Source of the DNA: Nageia nagi
Taxonomy: Eukaryota > Pinophyta
Assembly (NCBI GenBank): GCA_050084985.1
Contig: JBITNC010000001.1
Location: forward strand, 61,380,001 to 61,444,000
Length of the DNA stretch: 64,000 nt
Direction: 5' to 3'
Positions 46,400-58,036 of this stretch are shown piece after piece. Every line of letters starts with the position of its first letter. Position 1 is the stretch's first letter. The position numbers and the translations under genes are program-made. Below the pieces are notes generated by a model that was given only the letters and a program-made list of their open reading frames with translations, was not told where the DNA came from and did not search any database.

Positions 46400-47805
46400 T
46401 TTATTCTTTTGGGTTAAGGATACGTACACATTAATACTTTTTATCATGCCTACTTATGCTCTCCCTTTGCGCTTCATGCGATCTAAGGTGACCAGAATAG
46501 ACCGGATAAGAAGGAGTAATTAATTTTCTTTTTTTTCTTTCACATTCACATTATCATTAATTTGGTTAATTCATCCACACATAATGACCTCTTACCAAGT
46601 CTGCCCTTACCACTCCAATGGAGGTCGAAGGGATATGTGATTAGTAAGAGGAAGTAATTTACTACACTTAATACTTCCACTATTATAAGGAGTGAATGAA
46701 TTACACTTAATTTGGAATGAACCTAAGGTAAATGAATCGGGTTTTTGGGTAGTATAAATCATATTAAAAGGTTAATGAATTGGAGGGATTCGAATACATT
46801 AAGTACTTTCACTTAACAAAGTATGCTCTCACTTTTGCACTTCAAGCGATCTTAAGTGATCAGAAATAAGTTAATTGAAAGAGGTAAAATTTATTCACAT
46901 CTTATTTGGAAATATACTTCACATTAACACTCTTAAAGATGTCTGCCCTTACCACTCCATTGGAGGTCGAAGGGATATGTGACTCTTGGAGGAGTAATTG
47001 AACCTCACTTAACTAATTTATCTACACTTAACAGCTTCTTACCAAGTCTGCTCTTACCACTCCATTGGAGGTCGAAGAGATATGTGACTAGTAAGAAGAG
47101 GAAATTTATTACACATAATACTTCCACAGTTGGAAGGGGTTAATGAACATCATTAAGAGGTTGGATAATGAATCACATTATAATTAAAAAGAATAACAGG
47201 GTTTATTAAGGTCAAGACTCACTTAAAATAAACTTTTTGATTATATCACATTAAGATAAAATAAGAAAATGGACATGAATGTTTGGGAGGGTAGTATGCA
47301 TAAATGTATCTTACTTGTTTAAATGCATTTCATAAGGCCTTAAAGGAATAATTGAACATTAACGAGTTGGATGTCACTACCAACCGTTAATTCTTACTTC
47401 TTTTTAACCACCGACATAACACACTTGAAACCATAGAGCCAGTTACACTTGGAGGTGATGACCAAGGTAACCTTCCTTTAGGTAGGAGTCAAAAAAGGAG
47501 ACTCATCTAGAACCAAGCCAAAAGCCATAGAAACTTGCAAACATTAGAATTACCAAACCTACCTTGTTTAACACTTGACTAGTCAAAACAAACTAGGAAA
47601 ATTAAAAAGATTAAAAATAAACAACCCATATCGTTCATTTAATTCAGCCATTAAAAATATGTGAAAAAGTTAAAGAAGATAATCACATCGTTAAAAATAG
47701 GTTTACATATAGGTTGTTTGTGCATTAAATTGTTTTCTCGAAAATATAATCTAAAAGATAAAAATAGAGTTTCTTGTTTATGATGCTTGTTTATGATATC
47801 TAAAA
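46400..47805 (+). other. Leader of element D with three hairpin repeats
   Basis: Noncoding leader before gag. Three units centred on CTTACCACTCCATTGGAGGT lie at 46591-46660, 46931-46996 and 47041-47100. Each has an inner near-palindrome (CTCCATTGGAG or CTCCAATGGAG). Outer arms pair, best in the third unit (CTTCTTAC and GTAAGAAG). A TTATGCTCTCCCTTTGCGC and GATCTAAGGTGACCAGAAT segment (46449-46500) matches the B leader at about 33310-33360, giving orientation and family. Confidence 0.75.
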
Positions 47806-50595
47806 ATGGTTCAAACTAGAAGTATGACCGCTAAGAAAATGCGAGAACACCCATTTGAAATACAAGAAATAGATTCAAACAATATGGATTTGATAGAGTA
47901 TTCGGTTAGGAGGCCACCTCCTTTAGATGAATCAAATTCACGAGTAGTTCGTTATGAAAGTAAAGATTGGGATTGTGGTTATGATCAAACTAAATTGAAA
48001 AAACAAAGTATAGAAGATCCTATTACCAAGACTAGAATGCAAGTGTTAGATGAAGAGTTAATTGAAATTCATCATTGCATAGCTAATCTTAGGGATATTC
48101 CTAAGATGACCTCTAGTTTACCGGGAGATGTAGAAAAACTAGATCAAAGGTTTGATAACTTAGAAATTGGCGAGGCTAAATCTCGGGCTGAAACTATAGC
48201 GGTACCAGAGATTGAGCCTTATAAAGTTAAATATGAAAGAGTCATTCATCAATTATCAGATGGTCAAAAAGTAAGCTCTTTAATCCGAAAGGAGGGAGCT
48301 TCTTTTTCTCATAAATCTCTCAAATTAGGAAAAAATGAAGTATCAATACCTACGAGCAATTTATCTCAAAGAGCTACTTCAATGAAGCAAACGGAGAAAT
48401 CTTATTCTTCAAAGGGAGGATTACATAGAAGGACATCTAAGTACAAAATAGAAGAGATACCTTCCTATGAAGAACTGGAAGAACGATGATTATGTAAAAC
48501 AAAATCCTATCAAAAATTCATGAAAATACATGCTGATGATATTAAAAGGGCCGCAGAGATGCAATATCTCCTAAAGGAAGTTGATGAATTCATTAAAATT
48601 CAAGAACAAGAGGATAAATTAAAAGAAATGGAAGATAAACTTCTTAGAGATAAAAGAAAATTCATAGAACAAGAACAAGCAAAGAAAGAAAGAAACGAGT
48701 TCTTGGAACAAGAAAAGAAAAGATTTCATAAAGAACATGAGATTCAACTTCGTTTACAAGAATTACAACTTAAAGAATTAGAGAATGAAAAAATCAAAAG
48801 GGAACAATATCTACGTATGGAGAAAGAAAAACAAAGATAGTGGGATGAATATCAAAAAATAAGGAATTTGAAACCTGAAACTCCTAAAGGAAGTCAAATA
48901 CAAAGATATCGAGATCCTTATTTAGACAAACAAGAAGCGCTGGATAGAGAGACAACCATTTTATTACAAAAGGAAATGGATAAGGAACTAGAACTTCAAA
49001 AATTATATGATAAACAAAAGCGAGATTCTATTAAAAGTTGGGTTGAACAAACCCAAAATCAAACAAGATAACCTGATTATAAGGGAAAAGATCTATATGG
49101 AAAAGGGATATCCCAAAAACCTACTAGAATCCCTATTCCGCGATGACATTCACCTCTTAAAATATTGCCTCCACCACTATCAGAATTTCCTTCTGACTAT
49201 GAGTCTTACATTTCAAGATCAATTTTGGAAAAGGATCCAAATAATCGAAGATATCATAGGCACACTCAAGGTCATAGAACCGACAAAGAATTAGAAGACT
49301 TTATGAAGGATTTTATAAATCAAGAAATGAATGTTTAAGGACTTCAAAAGTTAAATTACAAGAATATTTGCAATGAGCCTATTCATCCAAGTGTTCCAAA
49401 AAAGAAACTACCATATAGGTTTGAATTTCCTAAAATAGAGTCATTTAAAGGAAGAGAAGACCCCAAAGAACATTTGAGGAAATTTACATTTTCTAGTTAT
49501 CAGATAGCCAATGATGACTCATTAATGTTACATATATTTCCTATGACACTCGCAGGCCAAGCTTTGGATTGGTATAATAGTTTACCTATGCATAGTTTAT
49601 ATACGTTCGAACAATTGGCTAATCAATTTCTTGAACATTTTAGAATTAATATTAAAGAAAAATCTTCAATTACTCATCTTACGAGATTGCAACAATTTCC
49701 TGATGAAACCATACAAGATTACATCTCAAGATGGCGGGCTATACTCACTAGTATGCCTTATACAATACCACAAGAGGAATTGGTTAAATTATTTAGTCAA
49801 AGTTGTTTAAGACCAATAGCCAGTGTTCTCCAAATTCAACAACATAGAACTTTTGAAGAAGCTATTGCTCAGGCTGTAGTTATAGAAAGAGTTAAAATTC
49901 AAGATGAAGAACTAAAGCTCAAGAAAAAAGAATACAAAAAGGGTAACCAATATGAGAACAGTACTAAACAACCACAAAACAATCAGATAGCTATGACAGA
50001 AGATTCTGGTCAAGCTTCAAAAATTGAAGAAAATGCTGAACCTAAGCCTAAAAGAAATTTTACCCCATTAGCAGAACCCTTAGCCGAAATACTTAAAAAA
50101 TTATGTGATAATGGTATGATTAGATTACCTGATATAAAACCTGAAAATCCTAATGCTAAGGGAAGCAAATGGTATAAGGAAAATGAATTTTATGCTTATC
50201 ATAGGCAAAAGGGACATAATACAAATAGATGTCAAACTTTACAACACAAAATTCAAGACTTGATAGATAGTCGAAAGATAGATGTGGATAATCCTGTTGT
50301 GCCTTTGAATCAAAATTTAGGGATATATCAAAACCCCTTACCTTCACATCAGGATAATAATGTGGCAACCATCCCAAACCAAATGAACTATACATGGAAT
50401 AATAAGGATATACCATTTATATGGGCTATAGATGATTCAATACATATGATTGGTATAGCCACAAGAGCACAACAATATCAGAATAAACAGGATAATCCAC
50501 GAAAAAATCAATCGATATCAAACCCAATTAATATACAACCTATACCTCCTCCGCAACAACCTAAAGTTTCGATAAAAGTTGCTCTTCAACGATAA
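47806..50595 (+). pseudogene. Gag of Tat element D
   Basis: It starts MVQTRSMTAKKMREH, a start common in plant gypsy gag. One frame (frame 1) runs from 47806 to 50595 and is interrupted by only a few stops at 48487, 48838, 49069, 49141 and 49336. Each is explained by one C-to-T change of CGA, CAA or CAG. The N-terminal part is charged with long coiled coil (48520-48840, EEVDEFIKIQEQEDKLK-like heptads). The capsid domain (49474 on) reads MLHIFPMTLAGQALDWYNSL and FLEHFRINIKEKSSITHLTR. The C-terminus carries a degenerate zinc-knuckle-like AYHRQKGHNTNRCQTLQH. It would encode the particle protein. Confidence 0.88.
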
Positions 50596-50601
50596 TTAAA
50601 A

Positions 50602-51119
50602 ATGTCTCCAGTTAAAATGACCTTATTTGAATTATTACAACAATCTGAGAGTTGTAGGAAGGCTATGAATCAAATTCTACAAGAAATTCAAGTGGATACT
50701 AGTAACCCCGATAACTTCATTTCAATAGTTGAAAGTTTGAGGATATCTCAACAACCTAGCATCACCTTCTACGAACAAGAAAAATTAAATAACGATGGAC
50801 CAGGCGGACTTGATCCACCTTTACATATAATTGGCAAAGTAGATGGGAAATTATTTAAAAGAATTCTGATAGATGAAGGTTCAGCTATAAATATAATTTC
50901 AGATGCTGCATATAAAAATTTGAATTTATCAGATTCGCTTATCCTAGCTCCTTCTTTGCAAATTAGGGCATTTAATGATGCAGTGTTCAACCTTGGGATC
51001 GATAGTGCTGCCAATTACAGTAGGGGCTAAAATCATTCAAACTTTATTACATATAATTGAAGGAAATATTATACAATACAACATTCTTTTAGGACGTCCA
51101 TGGATTAGAGAAATGTAAT
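50602..51119 (+). pseudogene. Aspartic protease of element D
   Basis: In the gag frame, it starts MTLFELLQQSESCRKAMNQ and reaches FKRILIDEGSAINIISDAAY, the active-site segment with D-E-G-S in place of D-[ST]-G. The flap/C-terminal part continues with TLLHIIEGNIIQYNILLGRP and WIREM, in a new frame after a shift near 51000-51030. Only one stop separates it from gag (50593), suggesting a single gag-pol frame originally. DEGS also in A and DDGS in B. Confidence 0.78.
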
Positions 51120-52535
51120 GTGTTCCATCAACCTATCATGGATATTTAAAGTACATCTACAAGGATAAAATTCATTGTGTGTTTAAGATCCAGATCCTTA
51201 TTCACATTGTAATTTAATTTTTGATCCGAATAAAGTGACATTACCATCTCCTAATTTATCAACTATATTGATGAATAAAAGTATGAATCTCTCTGAAGTC
51301 ATAAAAGAAAAAGGTGATATAGTTATACAAGATAAAGATACTTGGGAAAAGGTTGCTAAAACTTTAGACAAAAAATATGGAGCTTCTTCATCAAACAAGT
51401 AAATACTACATCCAATAATAACTCATCTAATGTATATCCAGTAAAAGTTAAATTAAGGGATTTAGGGATGGGAGAATATGACGTAGATGATGTAGTATTT
51501 AGTATACCTTCATCACAAGAAATGGGAAGATTATCTGAATCACCTAATGTGATTGGACAAATAGTGCCTTTAGGAGAAGTACCTAATCAAACAATGTTCA
51601 TCTATGTGGGGATAGGGGATCCTGTGTCAACAATACCCAATCAAACATATGAAAGAAATTTCAATAATGACATGAAATATTTATCGCCATGTTCAAGAAC
51701 ATTTGTCTTAAACTATTTTAACAAATGTAATTGGCAAGGATGAGGATTGGGTCGATATGAACAGGGTCCACGAGAGATAATTGAATTACAATACCAATAT
51801 CCCACTGATAAAAGTGGATTAGGTTATCAAAATAAATGTGAAAATCTTGCTAAATTAGAAAATTTAGGAGAAGAAAATTTGGATTATAACGAAGAAATCT
51901 TAGAGAAAAAATCCATAGTACAAGAAGTTGTTGATATAAGTGAAGAACAATTAAGTGAAATGGATGTCTTAGAAGGTGTCGAAATGCTCTTTATTAATAA
52001 TATTGAGCCAAAATGGAATCATTCGGGTTTACCAAGACATATACAAGAAAAAATAAATAAAAATGTCGAATCATCAATCATTTCATATTCAGATATACCA
52101 TTGGTAAATATGGTTACAATAAAAGAGAATGATATTAAAGATCAAAATAATGAACAAATAGATGAAGTTAATGAAAATCAAAATTTAATCAAAATAATAG
52201 CCAATACTTCTACAGATGAAATAATTGCTGATTTCTCTCTTATATCATCTAATCCTTCGATACATGAATTCAAAAATGTAGATCACATACTTGGTTCCTA
52301 TGAAAATCAAGTATGCATGAATGAACAAAATCAAGAATACGATGAAGAATATAGTGTTAATGATAATGGTTGTATACCAGTACCAAATCAATTAGAAGAA
52401 GGGTCGCATATGCTTACTGAAAAGGTTTTAGAAATAAATATTAGTAATGATCCTCAAAATCTTAAAATTATTCAATTAGGAGAAAACCTCACGGAAAATG
52501 AACAAGAAGAAATTATAACCTTATTAAAAGAATGA
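51120..52535 (+). pseudogene. Protease-RT linker of element D polyprotein
   Basis: Frame 3 from about 51468 to 52535 (one stop at 51741) encodes a hydrophilic, acidic and asparagine-rich linker with ENLGEENLDYNEEILEKKSI, DISEEQLSEMDVLEGVEMLF and SNDPQNLKIIQLGENLTENE. The last piece precedes RT and resembles the LGE.L...E motif found there in plant gypsy pol. No other domain. It corresponds to poorly preserved stretches in A and B. Confidence 0.7.
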
Positions 52536-53337
52536 GAAAAGGTATTTGCATGGTCATATGCAGACATGCCTGGAATAGATCCTAAATTAGTAGTACATAA
52601 TTTAGCATTAAAGCCTGATGCTAAACCTGTTAAACAAAAATTACATAAGATGCATCCTACTATAGCATTAATGGTAAAAGAAGAACTTCAAAAGTTATTA
52701 GAAGCCAAATTTATACAACCTGTAGATTATTCAGATTGGATATTTAATATGGTACCTATGAAAAAAACCAAGTGAAAAAATAAGAATATGCACAAATTTT
52801 CGTGATCTTAACAAAGCTTGTCCTAAAGATGATTTCCCTCTACCTAGCATTGATAATTTGGTAGACTCGACAGTAGGACATGATATGTTATCATTAATGG
52901 ATGGGTTTTCTGGTTATAATCAAATAAAAATAGCTACTGAAGATCAACATAAAATGGCTTTTATAACTCCTTGGGGTACCTTTTGTTATAAAGTTATGCC
53001 TTTTGGGTTGAAAAACACTGGGGCAACTTATCAAAGAGCTATGACTTATATATTCCATGATTATATGCACAACATAGTAGAAGATTATGTCGATGATTTG
53101 TTGGTTAGATCTAAATATCGAGTAGATCATGGAAAAGATCTAATTAAAGTCTTAGATAGATTATTAGAACATAAAGTAAGATTAAATTCGAAAAAATGTG
53201 TTTTTGGTGTAACTTCAGGGAAATTATTAGGATTTATTGTGTCTCGACGAGGAATTGAAATAGATCCTAGTAAAGTGAAGGCAGTAGTAGACATGCCACC
53301 TCTTGCTAATCTAAAACAATTACAAAGTTTATAGGGT
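52536..53337 (+). pseudogene. Reverse transcriptase of element D
   Basis: It starts after a stop (52533) with FAWSYADMPGIDPKLVVHNL. The next blocks are MVKEELQKLLEAKFIQPVDY, a frameshift at 52765-52780, then IRICTNFRDLNKACPKDDFP in frame 1. LMDGFSGYNQIKIATEDQHK, TPWGTFCYKVMPFGLKNTGA and the catalytic YVDD in EDYVDDLLVRSK follow. All seven RT regions are visible, with a single frameshift and one stop at the end (53332). This is the best RT in the window. Confidence 0.92.
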
Positions 53338-53975
53338 AAGTTACAAGCCATTAGAAGGTTTATAGCTCAACTTTCTGATAAATGCAAACCATTTACAAAA
53401 TTATTAAAAAAGGGGATCGAATATCATTGGGGCAAAGAGCAACAAGATGCATTCGATGAAATTAAAAGATATTTATTATCGCCTCCTATCTTAAGTCCAC
53501 TAAGAAAAGATGTACCCTTTTTGTTATATATCTCTGCTACTAAAAATGCATTAGGAACAATGCTTGCTCAAAAGAATGAACACAATAAAGAGCAAGCTAT
53601 ATATTATTTGAGTAGAACCCTAGTGAGCTACGAGATTAAGTATATATATTTAGAAAAATTATGTCTTGCTGTCATTTTTGCTACTAAAAAACTTCGACAT
53701 TATATGATTAATCATACAACATATGTCATCTCTAAAATGGATCCATTGAAATATATGATGAATAAAACGTATCAAAATTCAAGAACTGCAAAGTGGATAA
53801 TGCACTTAACTGAATTTGATTTACATTTTATTGGACAAAAGTCAATAAAAGGAAAAGTAATTGCTGACTATCTCACTGATGCTCCATTGCAAGATAATAA
53901 ACCCCTTGTCATTGAATTACCCAATGATGGAGTGTTTCAATTAGATGAAATTGAAATACCTGTAGAACCTGAAGA
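53338..53975 (+). pseudogene. RNase H (gypsy type) of element D
   Basis: Starting after the stop at 53332 the frame stays open to 54056. It reads GKLQAIRRFIAQLSDKCKPF, then YISATKNALGTMLAQKNEHN, AIYYLSRTLVSYEIKYIYLE and KLCLAVIFATKKLRHYMINH. It ends with TAKWIMHLTEFDLHFIGQKS and IKGKVIADYLTDAP. The expected first catalytic Asp (DAS/DAT) is replaced by S in YISATK, also in B (YISTIK). This suggests this domain is catalytically weakened in the family, with the second RNase H taking over, as proposed for dual-RNase H elements. Confidence 0.85.
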
Positions 53976-54560
53976 TGATTGGGATATGACAATACACTTT
54001 GATGGTTCTCCATGTGAACAAGGTGGTGGAGCAGGTGTTGTATTTACAACACCGTAAGGTATCCCTATACCATATTCATTTAAACTAAAATTTCCTTGTA
54101 CTAATAATAATGTGGAATATGAAGCTTTGATATTAGCATTAAAAACTGCTATTAAATTAAAACTTAAAAGAATAAAGCTTATTGGAGATTCTTTACTCAT
54201 CGTAAATCAAGTGAAAGGAATCTATCAATGTAAAGAGCCTTTACTTCAAAAGTATAAAGCGTTAGTTGAGAAATTATTAAAATCTTTTGACCAATTTAGT
54301 ATAGAAGCAGCACCAAGATCATCTAATAGATTTGCAGATGCTATGGCTTCTATTGGATCTCTTATCCCAGAAGATCCTAAAAAATCTTCAATTCAAGTTG
54401 AAATAATTCAAGTGTCTCAATCATCGTTACAACGGGAAGATGAAGAAAAAAGCATATTAAATATTGATGTAACTGATAAAGATAATTGGTACAAAGAATT
54501 GACAGATTTTTTAAAATTTGGAACTCTTCCTGCAAACCTTAATAAATCATCACGATGAGC
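53976..54560 (+). pseudogene. Second (archaeal-like) RNase H of element D
   Basis: The frame reads WDMTIHFDGSPCEQGGGAGV and VFTTP, stop (CAA changed to TAA at 54056). Then come GIPIPYSFKLKFPCTNNNVE, YEALILALKTAIKLKLKRIK, LIGDSLLIVNQVKGIYQCKE and RSSNRFADAMASIGSLIPED. The four-acid set is visible: D in FDGS, E in YEAL, D in GDS, D in ADAMAS. This extra RNase H marks the plant Tat lineage. It is nearly intact in D. Confidence 0.9.
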
Positions 54561-55796
54561 TTTTAAAATCAAAGCAACTAAATATTGCTTGATAGGGGAT
54601 ATCTTGCATCGACAAAATTTTAATGGTATTTTACTCAGATGTCTTGAATGGAATAATGTTAAAAGGCTATATCCTCCGCCCATGATGGAACATGTGGAGG
54701 ACATTTTAATGGTGTTGCAATTGTAAAATGATTAATACGAATGGGGTATTATTGGCCGACTATGGAAAAGGATTGTTGTGAATATGTTAAAAAATGTTTT
54801 AAATGTCAACAATATGCTCATTTATTTTCACAACCATCTCAAGAACTACATCCTATGCAATCACTTTGGCCATTCTCTAAATGGGCATTAGATTTAATAG
54901 GACAAATTACACCTATATCTTCTGGTGGACACAAGTTCATCATCACAGCAACTGAATATTTTACTAAATGGGTAGAGGCTATTCCCATGACTTCCACCAT
55001 TGGCTCATGAATCGTGAATTTTATAGAAAATTATATTATATGTAGATTTGGTATACCCGATCAATTAATTATGGATAATGGAAAAAAATTTAAAAATAAG
55101 GATGTAAAACAAATATGTGATAAATATAAAATTAAACAAAGTTTTTCCACTCCATATTATCCACAAGGCAATGGACAGGCAGAGGCTACTAATAAAACTA
55201 TTCGGAACATCTTAGCAAAAATAATAAATGATTCTCATAGAGATTGGCATATGCAAATACCAAAAGCCTTATGGGCCTATCATACCAGTGTACACACTCC
55301 TATTGGGGCAACACCATTCTCTTTAGTATACGGAATAGAAGCCATCCTACCCATAGAACTTGAGATACCATCCCTTAGAGTAAATTTGAGTGAGCAAAAT
55401 TTTGACGAAGAAGCAAGACAGACTCGCTTAGATCAATTGTTACTTTTAGATGAAAAACGTATTAATGCTTTAAAGCATATGCATGTTTATCAGAAGAGGA
55501 TAAAATGAGCTTTTGATAAAAGGGCTCTAATTCATGAATTCAAAATAGGTGATTTGGTTTTAAAGAAAATCAACAAACTTCACGAATAGAACGACAGCTT
55601 AGAGATAAGTTTGCTCCGAATTGGCTAGGACCATATATCATTAAGAAAAAATTCGGTAGAGGAACTTATCATTTATCAGACTTAGAAGGAAATGAAGAGC
55701 GTGAACCTATAAATATCATGCATCTTCGACCCTTTTATACAAAAAAAAAAAATGTGTGTACATTAGTTTTCTTTCATTTTATTTTATTGTTAGATT
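54561..55796 (+). pseudogene. Integrase of element D
   Basis: It begins with the zinc-binding part (AHDGTCGGHF, after a 1-base loss near 54660), then GYYWPTMEKDCCEYVKKCFK with CQQY. The core shows catalytic D in KWALDLIGQI, D in LIMDNGKKF and E in GNGQAEATNKTI. The DDE set is complete. One stop (TGA, 55008) and a shift near 55550 interrupt it. The C-terminal part (55604-55796) reads DKFAPNWLGPYIIKKKFGRG with LEGNEEREPINIMHLRPFY. It has no chromodomain, as expected for Tat. Confidence 0.92.
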
Positions 55797-55834
55797 AATA
55801 AATAAATAAAAATATTGATATTTGTCAAGTGTTA

Positions 55835-57060
55835 ATGATTAAAACAGAAAGGATGAATCTGGCAAAGGAATCTGTTGAAGGTAGCATAATGCCACCACAA
55901 GTACGATTTCCACCACCAAGATATCCAGGTGATTTGGCATTGACATATTTAAAACATGGATTTGATCTTAATCTCTTAAATTATTTACAATTGACTATTG
56001 ATGAACAATATGAAAGAACATATCATATGTTTTGTGGTAGAAATAATGATTGGGGAGTCACTTTTTGTGGATACGAAGTAAGCATTATTTTAGATCCACA
56101 AATCTATTTTACCCATATGGAAAGAATATCACAAAGAATAATGGCTTTCTGCCTACAATGGCCTTATGGAATACCGAGGATTGTCATAAATTGTCAATTA
56201 ACTGAGTATTCACTCCTTTTAGCTAGGCTGAGATGCGTTAAATAATTAACCAAAAGCCTAGAATGGATGGATGAAATTTTACATTATTTACCTCATAAAA
56301 GGGTGATTTATGATTTTTCAAATACTTTTGTGGCTTTTCCTCCTAGAACATCACAACAATACTATAGGCAAATTCACAGATTTTCTTGCATGCAAATGCG
56401 ACACGCAATTTGGAAAAGAAAGTTGGAGAAAAGGCAAGCTTGTCGTATTGCTGAGCTTAAAACGATAAGTCAAATAAAGGTTAGAAATGAGATCATCGAA
56501 AGACTATCAAAAGAACGTAGAGTACGGAATAATGGAAGTTATCTTCCAGAGTTTGAAAGTAGGTATGACAAAGATCTTTTTATGAAAGTTATTCGTAATG
56601 CTCCTACTCCTTTGTACTCAAATGTCTTTTCCATGCCTACAGAAATACAACAAAAATTGGCCTTGACATTCTATGATACACGCGAATCTTATGGTTGGGA
56701 TGTCAAAATAAATGGATATCAAGTTATCGTTTGTATCAATGCCTTTGAGTTATGGTGTTCTCCTAACTCAGAATATGAATTAATGATATATTTCTATCTT
56801 CTGTGGCCTATAGAAAAGCCCAAAATAATAGTCAATTGTACTCACAGCCTGACTTTAAGATATCGAGAATGACTCATCTCAATCACACAAACCGTGACAT
56901 CTGAACACTTAGATTATTGTGTTCCAGAAATTTATCATAATCAAGTGGTATTAGATTTTAGTTTTTTGTTTAGTTTAACACATTGTTCATTTAATCCTGA
57001 TGCAGTCCAAACTTGATTTGAACGCATCATGAATAGATTCCCTAGAAAAAATGATAAAAT
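55835..57060 (+). pseudogene. Extra sense ORF downstream of integrase, duplicated W...WP...C module
   Basis: It starts at ATG 55835 in the frame of the integrase end, about 40 bp after the pol stop. It is nearly open to 57060, with stops at 56243, 56870 and 57014. The protein (about 400 residues) carries two copies of a 48-residue module. Each begins W, has GY six to seven residues on, then WP at +36 and C at +47: DWGVTFCGYEVSIILDP to LQWPYGIPRIVINC (56051-56194), and GWDVKINGYQVIVCI to LLWPIEKPKIIVNC (56696-56839). Between them lies a basic helix-like segment (KRKLEKRQACRIAELKT). No signal peptide or membrane segment is evident. No known domain is recognised. Versions survive in B and A. Confidence 0.7.
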
Positions 57061-57140
57061 CTTAAAAAATAGAAAAATTATAAAATCCTAAAAATTTGAA
57101 AATCATAAAACACATAAAAATTATAAAATTATAAAATATA
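57030..57140 (+). repeat. A-rich tract after extra ORF, element D
   Basis: Degenerate A-rich units such as AAAAATTATAAAA follow the extra ORF. The counterpart is 22621-22745 in B, where a TA microsatellite has grown beside it. Confidence 0.6.
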
Positions 57141-57544
57141 CCTAGATGGAAACATCTAGAGGTCACTTGGCAATTGGGTGCCCTGCCCTTGTATGATGTA
57201 AATATATGTTGCATGTCATCGTAAAAGTGGTTATTCAGTAAATGTGTAATGTGTGAAAAGGTCATTTTAGAATAATCTCCTTGTTATCACTACATTCACC
57301 TTGTCCTTTCTTTCATAAAGAAATAATATACCATAGATGATAGAAAAACATAAAGTTTGTGTCTGAAGGAAAATCCATAAACTCGAAACACTTACGACAT
57401 TAAAAATTTCGAAGAGAATTTGAATGAAATCATTCTAAGATATATTAAGAGTGAAAGTTATGTGTCCATCCTATTATTCGCTCCATCTCGAACCCAAGAA
57501 TCATGTGATAGTAAAAAAAAAAAAAAAAGAAATTGCTACAATGA
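57141..57544. other. Noncoding part of element D before the conserved block
   Basis: The sequence CACTTGGCAATTGGGTGC followed by CCTGCCCTTGTATG (57163-57196) matches B at about 22490-22520. It is otherwise noncoding. A run of 17 A lies near 57514-57530. Confidence 0.5.
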
Positions 57545-57675
57545 TTCTTGGGTGATTACAATATCCTCTACCGGGGCTATGGATGCCTGACTGGCAGTAG
57601 AGCAAGGTTGTAGCAGATCGAGGGGTTAATCCTCATCGAGGCTATGGATGCCTGTCTGGCAATGGGGCATACCTT
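57545..57675 (+). other. Conserved noncoding block of Tat family, copy in D
   Basis: Two related halves each contain GGCTATGGATGCCTG followed by CTGGCA (57576-57600 and 57642-57665). They are preceded by ATTACAATATCCTCTACC. The block matches 21921-22040 in B. Function unknown. Confidence 0.6.
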
Positions 57676-58036
57676 ATGAGTGGTGATATGTCCATTTTGG
57701 TTAGCGACCTTCTTTCCTATGGACCTCTATATGTTTCATATGGATAGACTAGCTTATTAATGTCTCTAAGATATTTCATCTCAAATGATCTAAGAAGGGA
57801 AATGAATCTCACTGCACACATTGGAGTTTATAGATTTTCTTATCAACATATGACAATATTGTTTGATATCATCTTAGGTTGTTAAATATTAAGATAAATA
57901 AAGATAAGGTAGATGTTATAATAACTTGGTCGTTAATCTAAAATCACCTAATCTTTTGTCATAATTTATACTTTGTTTGTGTTTAAAATCATTTGTGGCA
58001 TTTTGTCAAACCCATTCCTCTTGATAATAACATCAC

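Noticed and set aside
46591-47100. CRISPR-like spaced repeats
   Set aside because: Only three units, uneven spacing (about 340 and 105 bp), inside a plant retrotransposon leader; explained as leader hairpins.
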